From NCBI GenBank assembly GCA_963921795.1, contig OY997657.1:33828891-33892890 (forward strand): DNA of 64,000 bases, written 5' to 3'. Below are positions 1 to 23,751 of the stretch, one piece after another. Each line of letters begins with the position of its first letter. Position 1 is the first letter of the stretch. This DNA comes from Nannobrachium achirus (taxonomy: Eukaryota; Chordata; Actinopteri; Myctophiformes; Myctophidae). Under the pieces are notes generated by a model. The model was given only the letters and a program-made list of their open reading frames with translations, was not told the origin of the DNA and did no database searches. The translations under genes and the position numbers were made by a program.

Positions 1-35
1 ATTGGGCATGCATAGTCAATTTGGATTGTATTTGG

Positions 36-38
<3 letters not shown>

Positions 39-124
<86 letters not shown>
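39..124. repeat. (GT)n microsatellite
   Basis: Uninterrupted dinucleotide tract of 43 units. Confidence 0.98.
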
Positions 125-125
<1 letters not shown>

Positions 126-1043
126 TCATAATAATGATCAGATTTATTTGTAAAGCACTAATAATAATCAGATTTATTTGTGAAGCACTTTTCAAATGTT
201 CTTCTTACACAAGTTTGTGAGAATACTGCAGGGGGGGGGTTTCATCTTTTATTATTGTTTTCATCTTTTATTATCCTGGAGGCAGGAAAACGATGACAGC
301 AGCTCCCAAAGCTATGTGCCGTCTTCTTGTGTAGCTTGATCATAATCGAAAGTGTCACCTGTTTAGGATGTGGGATCTGACAGTGGGGGATTGAATGATG
401 GAGAGGAGAGGCTGCCAATAGCAACAAAGCTTAAGGCAAACAAGAACAATATGCGGCTCAGATGTGTCCTCAAACACACTCTGAGTCTCACAAGCCTGCT
501 CCAAACCGTGCACTCTAAAAACCTGAGTAGGCCCATTCAATTAACTCAGAGGGTGAACACATGTAAGGGTCTATTTGGTTCCATCTGCTCACTCTCTGAG
601 TTACAAATAGATAAGTTAACACCAAAGAGGTTTCTGAACACAGTAAGAGTTCATCGGTTCATCTCACAGCTGGAGAAAATCACAGATCAGTGTGACTTCA
701 AATTATTTTAATGGGCCATTCTCAATTGCAGGAGAGACAGGACTCGGATCAAGCACGCCTGTCTCGCGTGTGTCATAATCTTGGATTCTTGGCCTATGTG
801 CAACTTACTGCAACAGTTTTAAATATGGCTTGCAGATCTCAAAACAGTATGATAAAAATTGTCAGAAGGAAATAAACTCTTCTTGTAGTCTCTGCCAAAC
901 TCATCTTTGATTCCATTCCATTCATCAGCGAGATGCACAAACCACAGGTTATTTTTCATTTCCACCCTTGTAATCAGCCCATCTCCATATCTCTCTAGGC
1001 AAGGACTGCATGTGACTGGAGAGACAGCCATGTGGCCAGGTGC

Positions 1044-1044
<1 letters not shown>
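125..1044. other. non-coding stretch, no gene recognised
   Basis: No exon with family resemblance on either strand. It contains one copy of a dispersed motif near 577-612 (a CTCTGAGTTA-type core) that recurs across the window, suggesting old MITE debris. Confidence 0.5.
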
Positions 1045-1111
<67 letters not shown>

Positions 1112-1120
1112 TGTGTGTGT

Positions 1121-1175
<55 letters not shown>
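1045..1175. repeat. (GT)n microsatellite with GTCT interruptions
   Basis: Long GT tract with two TCTG interruptions, followed to about 1225 by a GCGT/GCAT-rich variant tail. Confidence 0.98.
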
Positions 1176-1176
<1 letters not shown>

Positions 1177-1562
1177 TTGCGTGCGTCTGTGCGTGCATGC
1201 ATGCGTGTGTGCGTCCGTGTGTGCATGAGTTGGAGACAGGGAAATGATGCAGCCACTTATGTGGGACAGCGAGTTCCTACAAACTCTACCCACTCTCTGG
1301 GTCTTTCATCCTTTCACATTCCCGCTCTTTTTCCATCCTTCTCTCTAATTCTCTTTCGCTCCTCTTTCACTGCCTCACCGACTCTCTTTCATACCCTCTG
1401 TTGCTCTCACACACGCACTTGCAGTTGCACGCACTCTTATCTTGCACCAATATGTTAAGGCAAAGCCAGGCTCAGCATTGAACCCATTTGCTCTTTGTCT
1501 CTCTCAAATGGAATCCATAAGTGGTGGTTCAGACCTCTGTCTCTCTGGAACCAATTGTACTA

Positions 1563-1585
1563 CCCCCCCCCCCCCCCCCCCCCCC
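1563..1585. repeat. poly-C tract (23 C)
   Basis: Homopolymer run, a likely site of assembly or sequencing length error. Confidence 0.95.
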
Positions 1586-2370
1586 ATCCCTAGAGCCTTC
1601 CCCCTGTGCCTCCCTTACTGTCTTAATTTCTTTCAGCTTTCTTACTAATCTGTCTGTAGCCTATATGACAGGGACTGCCCTCTCTAATTTAGATAAAGAA
1701 GACTTATCTGACTGTTGGCTGGAGTCCTCATATAGGCCTGAAGGTCTGCCAAACAGAGTTTGTGTGAGCTTTGGCCCCTAATCCTGCAGTCCAGAATTAG
1801 CCACTTTCCATACTACACTGACTTTAAATTCCAAAATCTATGACGCACATCAATAGCAGTTTTAGTGTAATTGTGTTTTAAATGCGTGAAGTTAACATTG
1901 GAATGTTAATTTATTCTGTGCGATAGGGGGTTTCCAGAGGTCTCGCGGTTAATGAGACCACCCGCACCTGAATGTTCACATGCGTGAGCCAGCCAGGTGT
2001 CCTCGAGCACGAGGCTTATCTGCTCACTCGTTTTAAACTGCTCTGCATAACAGCATCATGATGCATGACGCATCAAGATGCTCTACCTCAGTGTTTCCCA
2101 AACAACATTTTCATGGGTTGTGAACTCGTGATTAAATAACCCAAGGGGCTATTTAACCTTTCCTACCCAAAAAGAAATGTATAGCTTTTCTACTTTTTTA
2201 TTTTTAGAAATGAGAGCCCAGTTTGTGGGGCACAGACTGAAGTAAGGTTCCTGCCCATGCACCACTGCAGAGACCACGGCTTTGAATCATTCACTGTTCA
2301 TCTGGCTTGGCCGGGCGTCCCAACAGACACCATCGCCCGTGTTGGAGGGTATGAACTGTGAAGCCAGGTG
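1586..2370. other. non-coding stretch, no gene recognised
   Basis: I see no exon, RNA gene or clear repeat boundary here. Confidence 0.4.
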
Positions 2371-2632
2371 CAGGGGTGTCGCACCAAATTCTGGGCCCTG
2401 GGTACAAGGATTCACTGCGGGGCCCCTGTGCTTTAACTATTGAAAAATAGCAGATATACAAGCTCACAGCGCTGCGAGCTTGTTGATCTGCTATTATTGA
2501 AAAGTCATGAAAATCTTTGAATATCTTTTTTTAAAACCTATGTTTCTAACGGAACCCCATCTCAAAATATTTAGTTCCAGGGACCACCCAGAAGCAAAAT
2601 TTGAGTTACAAATGTTTGCATAAAAAGGTTGG
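2371..2632. mobile_element. hAT-like MITE, family A (CAGGGGYGTC), partial copy
   Basis: Starts CAGGGGTGTCGCACC and continues with the same GGGCCCTGGGTACAAGGATT segment, a palindrome at 2446-2498 and a CAAAATTTGAGTTACAAATG segment as the complete copies at 19738, 21700 and 48216. The right half and second terminus are missing. Confidence 0.75.
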
Positions 2633-3144
2633 TCAAGGAACCTGTTCAGTGGGGTGTCACATGTATCAGAGGAGACACACCCAAGACCAACGAGTAGTAG
2701 GGGATAGCAGCTATAAGGAACTACAGAACCTAATACTGCAGCGGGGAAATTCATTACATCTTCAACCAGCTGATGGCCACTCAGTACAAAGCGGTCTTTG
2801 GAATTGATAGAATGACTCAATTCTGAGACAAAGTGGAAAAGCAGGTAAAAAATTGTGAGGAAAAAATAAATGAGGCCCGCCGTTGGGCAAAGCTCTGCCT
2901 CATTATCCAAGCCAGTGCAGAGGCGTCCTCCTGGGGTCTGGAGCCACTGATGGATCCCCTCTCTGTGGTTTTTAAGGAAGCTGTCTGGCTGCCATACAGA
3001 TGCTTATGGCAGCAGCTTACAAGGGGCAAAGCCTCTTCTCTCCACTTTACTCCACCCTTATTAGCAATTACACATCTGCTGAGACGGACTGAACACTGAA
3101 AACAGATGCCCCTCTGGAATCATCCAGATCCTGTCTGTATAGAA
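2633..3144. other. non-coding stretch, no gene recognised
   Basis: Open frames of 70-138 codons exist on both strands, but none has a recognisable domain and they overlap one another. Possibly transposon interior. Confidence 0.35.
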
Positions 3145-3515
3145 CAGTGGTTTTCAACCAGTGGTCTGGGGACCACCAGTGGTCCTTGAGGGGGTTCCAG
3201 GTGGTCCCCAGCTAAATGATAGAGAGTTGGTAACCAAATAGACCATTATAGATCTTTAACTTTTAAGAGTGTAAAATGAAACATTATGGGTCCATTTGGT
3301 TTCATGTTACACTCTCAAGAGTTAAATTATGTTAATCTTCATGACTTCATTTAAAAGAAGCCAACACAATTTGAGAATGTAGAAGAGTTGTTATTTTGAT
3401 CAATGTTGTTCAAAAATATTCGTAGGTTTTGGAGGCTAAATCTCATCAAATGGTGGTCCGTGGCTCACATGCCGAATAAATAATGGACCTTGATATGAAA
3501 AAGGTTGAAAACTAT
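3145..3515. mobile_element. hAT-like MITE, family C (CAGTGGTTTTCAACC), degraded copy
   Basis: Begins CAGTGGTTTTCAACC and ends AAAAAGGTTGAAAACTATA. Nearly colinear with the copy at 56413-56796 that has an intact TSD. The right terminus and TSD are degraded here. Confidence 0.75.
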
Positions 3516-3971
3516 ACTCGCATGGAAGACAGGATGGAACGAGAGAGAAAAACAGGGATGGATGGAGAGAGGGAGGACAGATAGACAGAACAAAGGGGGA
3601 GACAAAGGATGTACGGTGGGAGAGAAAGATTGAGTGGGAGGCAATCTGGCTAGCATCGTCAAAGAAAAGTTCCTTTTCCTTAGTCTGTTCTTGAGAGATT
3701 AAGTGGGAGGTAATAAAGAAGAGGATAGAAAGATGGTAGAAGGAGGAACTGTAGGGACAGGATTGATGGGAGGGTGGAACAGTTGGGAAGGCCGGAGCAG
3801 AGTGGAACATGAAGGGTGGATGGAGAATGAGAGAGAGATGGAGAGGGATGCACAGACGAGATGAATGTGGAGGAGTTGCTGAACAAAGCATGCATAGACA
3901 AGTACAGAAATAATAAGGACCAGATTCTAAACAGTAACACGCATGCATGCGCACAGCCACGCACGTGTGTG

Positions 3972-4092
<121 letters not shown>

Positions 4093-4317
4093 CCCCCACA
4101 TGCTTGAGCATCTGAATTGAAACGTTCAGTGAGATTCACTTCCAGTAGGGTCACTGGGGAATATTTCATAGGGGTTGCAGTCAGTCCCAGTGTTGCCATT
4201 TCTCAAGACCAAATTTCACATAAGACACGATTCTGGATTTCATGCTGCACCGTGCTTCATTTGACCCCGGCGTGGACAAACGGTGATGAAAGGGTGATAA
4301 ACTAGATACAGTACATG

Positions 4318-4735
4318 TACGCTGTTAAGAATTTCCTCTGTGCTGTCTGGTGGCAACCTCTGATGGACAGTTCCCTCCCCCTTGTTGACTCATTACATTA
4401 TCCAATGACAGTCCGGGTGTGCCCCTATATAAACACAGCTCTCACTCCATGCACACTGCATAGCAGTCCCTGGGTTCACAGCACCCACTTCCACTTCTCC
4501 AGCCAACAGCCATGCGTCCATGACTCTTGTAAGCATTGTTCTGTAATGACTTGGATGTATTGTTATACGCTGCTGTATTGTTATACCGGTACGTTGCTAT
4601 ATATACCTTGCATTATAATTGTATATACTGTATGTATGAATGCCAGTCATTAATGTATACTATTTGTTTCTATTGTAGAAACCATGGCATTGTTGGAGGA
4701 ATAAATCTGTCAAATATACTTTGGTGTCATATCAT
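4318..4735 (+). mobile_element. possible solo LTR or retroelement promoter module
   Basis: Contains CCTATATAAACACAGCTCTC (a TATA-box context) at about 4424-4443 and GAATAAATCTGTC about 265 bp later, the promoter and poly(A) arrangement of an LTR. I could not define TG/CA ends or a TSD, so this is tentative. Confidence 0.25.
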
Positions 4736-6298
4736 TCTCTTTAACTTGAGAAACTTGGGTGGTCAGCATATCCAGAACAAAACAGCAATAAGATTTAATA
4801 TACACTTATGCAGGAACAGATGGAGGTTGTTATTGTTTTTTTTTACCTTGATGTCACTAAGCTGACTGCTGTACACAATGTACTGTACATTACCTAGTGA
4901 CACATTTCTTTTTTCTTTTTTTTCTTTTTTTGCGAATGTCTGACATCACTACACGGTGTCAACAGCTTTTCCTAGTACCTCCCTACCTCCCTATCAAAAC
5001 TAGACCGGTGCCGGTTGGGCTACCTGCTGTACTAATGATGCAAGTTAATTGGAAATACATGCCCCACGACGCCCTCCCCCCCTCATCCCCCAAGGACAGG
5101 GCAGGTGCTTCTACTGTCTGAAGGAGGCCTATGGCTTCCTACACACAGTAAAAGCACCTCTCCTCTATTTTCAGCAAAGAGGTTTGGAGGGTTAGGAGGC
5201 GACGAGTAAAGACCATATACATCTACAGTCTCCCAACAGTTAATAATACTGTATATGAATGCACAGTACATCTACCGCCAATGAATATATTGTAGCTACA
5301 GTCTATCAACCATTCATTCAATGATGAATGGCTACACCACGTTGGAATTTGCAAGCCTGCTTTCTTTTATGATAAATTCTAACTTGATGTTTTTTGTGCA
5401 TCAGTTCAAAGTGTTCTCTATGATACTCAGGATATTAAATAGGTTTCCCAGGTCTCCAGCGGTCATATGGTGTACAGTCAGTTATTTTCCATTTTACTGC
5501 AGGAACTTAAGAAATATCCTGTCATAAAAGCAGGGTAGGACAGACTGCATGTCTGCTTGCTGTGGTAATATATATCACACTCTTTAGGCTATCATGATCT
5601 TCTTATTCATAATCTCTTAAGGGGACAGCAACTAATTTAGTTTAATAGTTCCTGGGCCTTGTGATTTGTTGCCATAACACAACGCTTAATTTACATGTGA
5701 GGCATTTAGCTGATCCAGGAAGTAGTATTATTCAGGGAAGTAATGGTAGAAGTGGTACAAATTCCTATCTCAACAGCTGAACAGTCTATGCAACCAAAAG
5801 GGTAAACAGAGCTCTTATAATAGCCTATTACTTTGGCCCAGAATTGATCATGCATGATAGCACAAAGTAAAGAAATAACTGGGGACTGACGGCCATTGAC
5901 TCCATAACAATTTCCTCTTAAACAAGACAGGAGCATAATTTTCCATGCAAATAGAGGAGGTGCAATTCAAAGAACAATAAAGATGCAAGCAAATCACACT
6001 GCAGACAAGGTAAATCACACCAAATTGAAGCCCCATCCTCTTCCAGCTCTCTATATGAGTTATAATAGCTGGAAGACACTGCACCCTAATTTTCCACCAT
6101 TAATAGTTTTATGGGGCTCATTTTTACAGCTTCATGGCAGAGGGTGAACTGATTCATGCTGATGCAGCAAAACCTGGTTGGTAAATCAATCAGACTTTCC
6201 GACCTTAATCCTGAACAGGAAAAAAATGGATACTTATGCAGAACTACTTATGCAGAACTATCACTTCAGGAATGTCTATGTGCCTTATTATCACATAA
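4736..6298. other. non-coding stretch, no gene recognised
   Basis: AT-rich sequence without exon-like frames, RNA genes or clear repeat ends. Confidence 0.4.
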
Positions 6299-6556
6299 TT
6301 AACCACTTAAACCCTAATGTAATTTGTTGACCGGCATCCCCCAGAGATCTACACTTAACCCCCAAATTATTTCCTCCCTCTACACCAACTCTATTAGCAG
6401 ACAATATCCGATCTAGAAGCTCACACATCATCGCTTCATGTTGTGACTGACGCGTTGTGTGCTTGTAGATCTTCTATTTTTGCATAATGATTGCCTATGT
6501 TTGCCAAATGTTCACCTTATGTCATGCCCAGAATACGGACACAGTTCAAATGGTAA
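6299..6556. mobile_element. TTAACCACTT element with internal palindrome
   Basis: Begins TTAACCACTTAAACCC and ends near AGTTCAAATGGTAA, the inverted terminus. The interior carries a diverged copy of the recurrent palindrome (CCGATCTAGAAGCTCACA to TGTGTGCTTGTAGATC) at 6407-6480. Confidence 0.55.
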
Positions 6557-7015
6557 CTGCAATTAAATATGTGCATGATGTTGCATTATTACTATACATG
6601 CACTACATTACACTGCATTTTGTGTGACTGTTTTGATATTGCTATCCGCTATTAGAGATTGTGATAATATTTTCAAATAAAAAATACATGATGTGATTCA
6701 TCTTTGAACTAGGAAGCAGTGCTCTTACCAGCACAAGTCTCTGCCTGGTCAGGTATAGGTTATTGTGGCCTCCTGGTGGTGCTATTTTCCAATATCGGGA
6801 TGGAATATGAATATATATAAAATATAATAATATATTGGACAAATTAGTCTTTCTTTTTTAAATTTATTTTTTTATCCCATGATTTTGTAACCCATTTTTA
6901 ACCCGGTGTCAATTATTGTCTAATGTAATCCTGGGCTCTACACTCCCTCTGCCAACCATGGGAGACAACGGACTGACCTCATGCTTCCTTCATGCATGCA
7001 TGAGTCCAAGTCGCT

Positions 7016-7417
7016 TCATTTCACCTGACAGGGGGGAGTTTCCCCAGTTGGACGTAGCGCGTGGAAGGAACACGTTATTCCAACCAGTTCATGATGTGAG
7101 GCATTTTGTTCAAAACAGGGCAATCCTGCAAACCTTGGAAACCAATCTTTGCCAATCAGGATGGAATATGGTAAATTGGACAGATTCATGATGATCACAT
7201 GACTGTAGAGATAGTGTCTATCATGATTTTTGGACGAAATCTGTAGGAGTACTGTCCACAAATGTGTTTTGCAAAAATCTGCCTCATGGTGGCGCTAGAA
7301 AATGTTGGGCAGAGGTTCTGAATTGGCATCCAGGGAGTGTGTGTGCACAGTTTGGCAGTGACCGGGCCAGCGGCCCCGGAGATTAGCTGGTATAACAGAC
7401 GGACGGAGGCACGCACG

Positions 7418-7461
<44 letters not shown>

Positions 7462-7766
7462 GGGAGCAAAACATACTGTAGTCTCCCCATGCCATGCCTT
7501 TGGCCAGGAGGAGACATTACATGGGAACACTACCCAACAGCAGAAATGTCTGGACATTTTGTTGTTCATTGAACGGGTTAAAAACTGGGGGGGTAGCCAT
7601 TAAATGAAACGGGTATTTCTTACATTGATGCTCCTACATATTATCATGCAAGCACCAGTTAAAGTTACTTTCCATCCCTCATATACTGTATGCACAGTGC
7701 ACATCCCATAACCCACACACTGCACATCATTTTGGAGCTCATATCTTTGAACGGGGGAAGGGCTAG
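7016..7766. mobile_element. Helitron-like element with (GACA)n, ending CTAG
   Basis: The segment 7603-7766 is nearly identical to 28263-28424; both end AAGGGCTAG followed by T, like a Helitron CTRR|T 3' end. The part 7260-7400 matches, in reverse, the element at 32740-32900. The left border is uncertain. Confidence 0.45.
7419..7460. repeat. (GACA)n tetranucleotide repeat
   Basis: About ten GACA units inside a Helitron-like element. Confidence 0.95.
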
Positions 7767-8706
7767 TCAGACTGAATATCTAAAAACAAAGAAATGTAGG
7801 CTACTATGTAAAAACTCTCTACAGCTAGCTCCAGCTGTCTGAAGTTCCCTTCCAAGTCCCTCAAATTGGAACCACGTTCTTTTCTACAGTTTGACAGTTG
7901 ACCAGTTGGCGCAGAATACAATCCAGTACAGTTTAACACTCCAAACCACAGCTTCAAGTCCATTTGCTTGTTTACTTTAAATGATCTATCTAGGCAGACA
8001 TACTGTACATACTGTATGCACATTACCATTAAGGAATGGAAAGTCCCATTCTAAAACGTCCAGTTTCAGCTTCTGGCTGATTGCTGCTCAGATGGTGTTG
8101 ATCAGTGCTTGGAAGGGGGGGGGGGGCTGTTATGAAGGTTGAGGATTATTTATAACACAAAATCAAAACAAATGATGGCACTTTTGACCAGTGTTTCTCT
8201 AAATTATTTTACAGCTATTTTTGGAGGAAATGAAAGATCTTCTCTTATGGCAGGGGTGTCTAAAGTGCGGCTTATTCTCCCAGAGTCTAATACAGGATTC
8301 CTTGTTTCATGTTCTCTCATTCTGAAGGGGTCAAAGAAAGGCTATTTTATTATATTTCTTTACCTTACACGTCTGGTTACATTTGGTAATGTGAAATAAG
8401 GCTGACACACCTGACAAAAGATCATCGATATTAAATATTGATGACGTAGTTAAATAAAATCATTTAGATGTAATGAATAGGCATGTGACTCTATTATGGT
8501 TGACGATACATTATGATTAGTCGGCCCTTGGATGTTCTAATATTTTCTAATGTGACCCCCTTTGAAAAAGGTTTGGACAACAGTCTTATGGGGTCCCTGT
8601 CTCAAAATCTTCTCAAATGGCGTTCAGCGTACAATGTACAATCTACGCTATTGTATCTATTTGAAAGAATTTGACAAGAGGAGCTCCATGATCAGACACA
8701 TTAACT

Positions 8707-9129
8707 CAGGGGTCTTCAACATTTTCAGGCCAAGGACCCCTTTGTTGAGAGAGAGATGAAGCAGGGACCCCCACAACCTTATCATAGATTCCATATACCG
8801 GTAGTTTCATTGTTTGACAGCACAATCGTCAGTGTATTTTGGATTCATATGTTAATTTGTGTTTTCAGATATTTAACCACTTGAACCGTCAATACTTAAT
8901 AAACTTGACCTTTCACTCTGTACTTAGTCTGCTCTTTCTCCCCTCTACACCAAAGCTCTTTGCCGAAAATAGCCGATCTATAAGCTTGTAGATCTGCTAT
9001 TTTTGGCTAACCCTCTCAGAATATGGACACTAAGGTTCAAGTGGTTAATATAAAAAAAGAGAAAATTTTTTTTTTCCAAAGATTTGGAGGAATCTGTAGT
9101 AACTCTGGACCCCCTGTTGAAGACCCCTG
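8707..9129. mobile_element. hAT-like MITE, family B (CAGGGGTCTTCAAC)
   Basis: Inverted termini CAGGGGTCTTCAAC and GTTGAAGACCCCTG, flanked by 8-bp near-duplicates cattaact and cattaagt. It contains internal TTAACCACTTGAACC / GGTTCAAGTGGTTAA inverted repeats and the recurrent palindrome at 8962-9007. No transposase is present. Confidence 0.85.
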
Positions 9130-9489
9130 CATTAAGTAGCATGTGGAGTTGCAGAGTGAAGAGATGGTAGGAGCGATGCACTGCTGCTCAGACCAGTCAG
9201 CTGGACATGTGCCTTGGTGTCAGGGTCTGTTTGGTGCACATTCTGTGTGACAGTGGAGCTCTTTGTTGGAGAGAAGCGGGCGAGGGAGAGAGAGAGAGAA
9301 GGGCTGGGTCCCGAGTGCGAGCAACACCGGGTGTCTGTTGGGTCCTGTTTGTGTCTGTTGCCATGGGAACCGTGGCCCTGCGACGGCAGAGGCGTAGAGG
9401 AAGGCTGCTGCCGATGGTCCGCCGCATGCGTATGAGGCTGTGTGCGTGTGCAGGTGTGTGTGTGTGTGCTACTCGCCAATTCTTGGCCA

Positions 9490-9850
9490 TCTGGCCGGTG
9501 AGGTATATCGGACCAGTTACCCATATATGGAAACCCCTGGTACCCATATATGGAGATCCATGTACTGTATATGGAGATATGCTGTGAGAGCCGAAACATG
9601 CTTACTCAGTTTTTCGTTATGTGAAAGTCCTATGATGTCTATGACATCTGACATCATAGACTTTTATGCCCATATATGGAGATCCCCTTCTGTAGAACCA
9701 GCCACACATATATGGATTCTGTTAGTGTGGTATGTGGCTGATGTGGCCTCCATATATGGGCATTCCCATATGAAGTCCTGTTAGATATGGGCTTAATATT
9801 GATGACATCAGGGAACTCCATATATGGGCATAAAAGGGATTCTGTTAGTA
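9490..9850. repeat. CCATATATGG repeat block 1
   Basis: Five perfect CCATATATGG palindromes plus variants, interspersed with TGATGTCA-like segments, matching blocks at 35085, 39430 and 44640. The borders of the parent element are not resolved. Confidence 0.7.
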
Positions 9851-11087
9851 TGACATCACAGTGAATCCTGAGCGTGATGAGCGTGATGTCAGGTTTTCAA
9901 AGGTGTAAATAACAGATCTACATACGTTGCGACGCATTTTGAGCTTGTAGATTGGCTATTTTCAAATGGCCAAAATGTACTGTACAGTTATAAAGTAGGA
10001 CGGTAATGTGTGTAGGAGGGGTGTCATATGCTCTGGGTGTGCTCATGCATGTGCGTGTGTGTGTGCGTGCGCATGGGTCTATGTACATCTTACGATGAGG
10101 CTCTGCAGGACCATGTGGTCCAGTGGGAACGGAAGTCACAGAGCCTGCCCGGTCCGGCAGGAAGGATCTGGAGATCTGATCTATCTCTGACCTGGCACTT
10201 TTTCACTCCCGTTTCCCAATACCGTCTCCCACGCTGCACACTCCACCGTTCCACTGTCGTGTTTCAGAAACTGTTATAGCACTTGAGCTGTAACCTATTG
10301 TACTACTGTAGATCCATTTCTGTGCGGAATTATTTGTGTGTGGGTGGGTGTGTGTGTGTTTATGTGCGAGCTTGTGTCTATATCCATTATATCCATTAAT
10401 GCTGAGGAAAAGGTCAACATTTTCTGGTTAAAGTGACATTGTTTCGGTTTTCAACATTATTTCTGCATATATTGTTGTAGGTGCTTTTATGAGCAGTTGT
10501 CTGTGTCCCTGAAATTCCAATTAACCACTTAACCCTATATTCCGTCACGGCCCTCTCCTCAACCTTTGGACTTTGTCTATGTTCGTCAACTTGGACATTT
10601 ATTTCCCTGTTTGGTTTTTTAGGGTTGTAGTTTTGTTTGCCTGATTTAGGTTTACTTGTTTAGTTCTGTAGCTCTGTGTTTTGTATGTTCTGTGTCTAGG
10701 TCTGAGTTTTGTTAGCCTGTTCATTCCCCAGGTGTTTCTTGTGCATCTTATTTTGTAATTAATGTCCCTGTACTTCCTGTTTGCCCTTGTAGCCTGCCTT
10801 GTCTATGGTTAACCCTTGTTTGCCCAAGTCTATCCCTGTGTTGATAGTGTTTTACTTCACCTGTGTCAAGTTAGGTTTTTGGTCTATATATACCAGCTTG
10901 TATTGTTGTTGAGTGTTTCTGTTATTTTATACAGACTATGATAACCAGAAACAATTAACTGAAATGCCCATAAAAAGTGTGCTCTGTTCAGATAACAGAC
11001 ATGTTTAAGGTACATACATTAAAAGTAAAAATCAAAAGAAGTCACATAACTCATAGCCACAGTATACATACATTAAATGTGACAGAT
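9851..11087. other. non-coding stretch; possible LTR-retroelement remnant
   Basis: A diverged copy of the recurrent palindrome lies at 9920-9965. From about 10535 to 10925 the sequence is T/GTTTT-rich with CATTCCCCAGGTGTTTCTTG, reminiscent of fish Gypsy LTRs, but no ends are defined. Confidence 0.3.
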
Positions 11088-11091
11088 GTGT

Positions 11092-11162
<71 letters not shown>

Positions 11163-11164
11163 TG
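11088..11164. repeat. (GT)n then (GCGT)n microsatellite
   Basis: GT tract followed by GCGT units; potential Z-DNA-forming sequence. Confidence 0.95.
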
Positions 11165-11836
11165 TGTATGTGTAAGGATTACAATATGATTAACCACTTA
11201 AGCCCTATACTCAACGAATAGTGAAAATGGGTCATATACAAGCTCACAAGTCACATCCCTTGTACATCTGCAATTATTTGCCCAAATAGGGTCACGTGGT
11301 CAATGTGTTTAATGTGTTATTACCCTTTATGAAGCCTTTACAACACCCATGGGATTATTTAAGATTAGATAGAGGTGGAGAATGTTTGCCCTAATTGCTG
11401 AGAAGTGGCCAATTTGGAGGTATGTTGTTATGGTTATGCAATATACCGTATATGTGGTTGGGAATTGAAGAACAGCTTCAAAATAATAGTCTGCAATTTT
11501 AAGGGGATTTAATGTCATGAATTCGTAAAGGAGGCTACCAAAGTGTTTGACATGTTGAGCAATCCAGGCAAATTTGGAACATTTTCAAATGTTACTTTCA
11601 TTCAAATGTATGTGGTTTATTCACAATGGTTTAAACACGTACTGTAGCCTCGTTGACTATAGGCTAATGTTAACGGGGGGATTAAAGGGGGATTGTGTGT
11701 TCCACCTAGGTTCACATATTCCGTGCTCCTACGTGGATTCGAGAATCCTTGATTCAGTAACACATCATGCCAAGGTATGTAGGCACAAACAATGTAATTG
11801 ACTTGCGCAACATCACTTAAAGGAATTCTTCTAGCC

Positions 11837-11950
<114 letters not shown>

Positions 11951-12029
11951 TTTGTTTCCTTACTGTCTTGCCAAAGAACATTTTGTGCGTCACAGGTAGG
12001 ATTAAAGTAACAACAATAAAACAACAATG

Positions 12030-12430
12030 ATGCAAACTTAAAAAATAGTTTAATTAGAATGTCAGCCTATACAGGAAGATTGGAATGGACAATCATTCTA
12101 CCACTAGTGGGGAACACATAGCATTGTTATTTATCACGTCTTCGGACTAGTATGTACTCTGAAAAATCAAACAAAATAACAAAATGTACTTCTGGAGGAG
12201 GACGTTATTTGGTTGCAGTTACTGGGTTGTGTGAACGTTGGCTTCTTGATTGTATTGGTCGGGCATGTACCCCATTTCTTTGTGTGGACAGTTAACCTGA
12301 AAACAGAGTGCAACACACATGAATGTACAGCACCCATATCTATTTGCATTATGAACAGACAGTTGAAATGAATGAAATGGAAGAATGTAAGCAAATGAAC
12401 AAAGGGGCCAGGGCTCACCTATGTTTTTAT
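12030..12430 (-). other. crip1: probable crip1 3' UTR and poly(A) site
   Basis: The minus strand after the stop has no further coding sequence. ATTAAA at 12054-12049 is followed on that strand by a TG/T-rich stretch (TTGTTGTTTTATTGTTG), the usual layout of a cleavage site, which would place the mRNA end near 12030. The earlier AATAAA at 12431-12426 is an alternative. This is inference from signals only. Confidence 0.45.
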
Positions 12431-23469
<11,039 letters not shown>

Positions 23470-23590
23470 TTTGCAGTTTTATGTGTGGTAAATGTCCAGA
23501 AGAGAAATAATGATCCTTGTTAAAATGAACAAAGTAGCGACCCTGCTATCTATCCCACCTGTTGTAATGACCACGCCTTGTTCTGAAGAA
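23470..23590 (-). other. crip1: probable crip1 5' UTR
   Basis: Stretch between the start codon and a transcription start expected about 30 bp downstream of the TATA box at 23616-23623. It has no upstream splice signal that I can recognise, so the 5' UTR may be continuous with coding exon 1. The inferred length is about 120 nt. Confidence 0.45.
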
Positions 23591-23615
23591 GTGCAGATGT
23601 GCGCGCGGCTTCTCC

Positions 23616-23623
23616 TATTTATA
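23616..23623 (-). promoter_or_regulatory. crip1: TATA box of crip1 (TATAAATA)
   Basis: On the minus strand the sequence reads gtgg-TATAAATA-ggag, 147 bp upstream of the ATG. It is a consensus TATA box in the right orientation and distance for a tissue-restricted gene. The surrounding 10-mer also resembles an imperfect MEF2 site (9 of 10 positions). Confidence 0.6.
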
Positions 23624-23701
23624 CCACTCAGGAAATAGTCGCTCAGTCAAAGTTTTTTTTTTCTCCCTTTTTCTGAATAGAGGGAGAGGCGTGACCCCGC
23701 T

Positions 23702-23703
23702 TG

Positions 23704-23708
<5 letters not shown>
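23702..23708. promoter_or_regulatory. AP-1 (TRE) motif upstream of crip1
   Basis: Perfect TGACTCA about 80 bp upstream of the TATA box, directly beside a (GA)n repeat. Fos/Jun-type factors are known to bind this heptamer. Function here is inferred from position only. Confidence 0.35.

Positions 23709-23747
<39 letters not shown>
23709..23747. repeat. (GA)n microsatellite upstream of crip1
   Basis: About 19 units, about 85 bp upstream of the TATA box. GA tracts near promoters can bind GAGA-type factors; no evidence here beyond position. Confidence 0.96.

Positions 23748-23751
<4 letters not shown>

Noticed and set aside
2494..3099. Overlapping open frames that might be a retroelement gag
   Set aside because: No zinc knuckle, protease or polymerase motif, and part of the span is a family A MITE fragment.
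9207..9587. GC-rich 126-codon plus-strand open frame
   Set aside because: Runs into the CCATATATGG repeat, has no domain resemblance, and the opposite strand is equally open.
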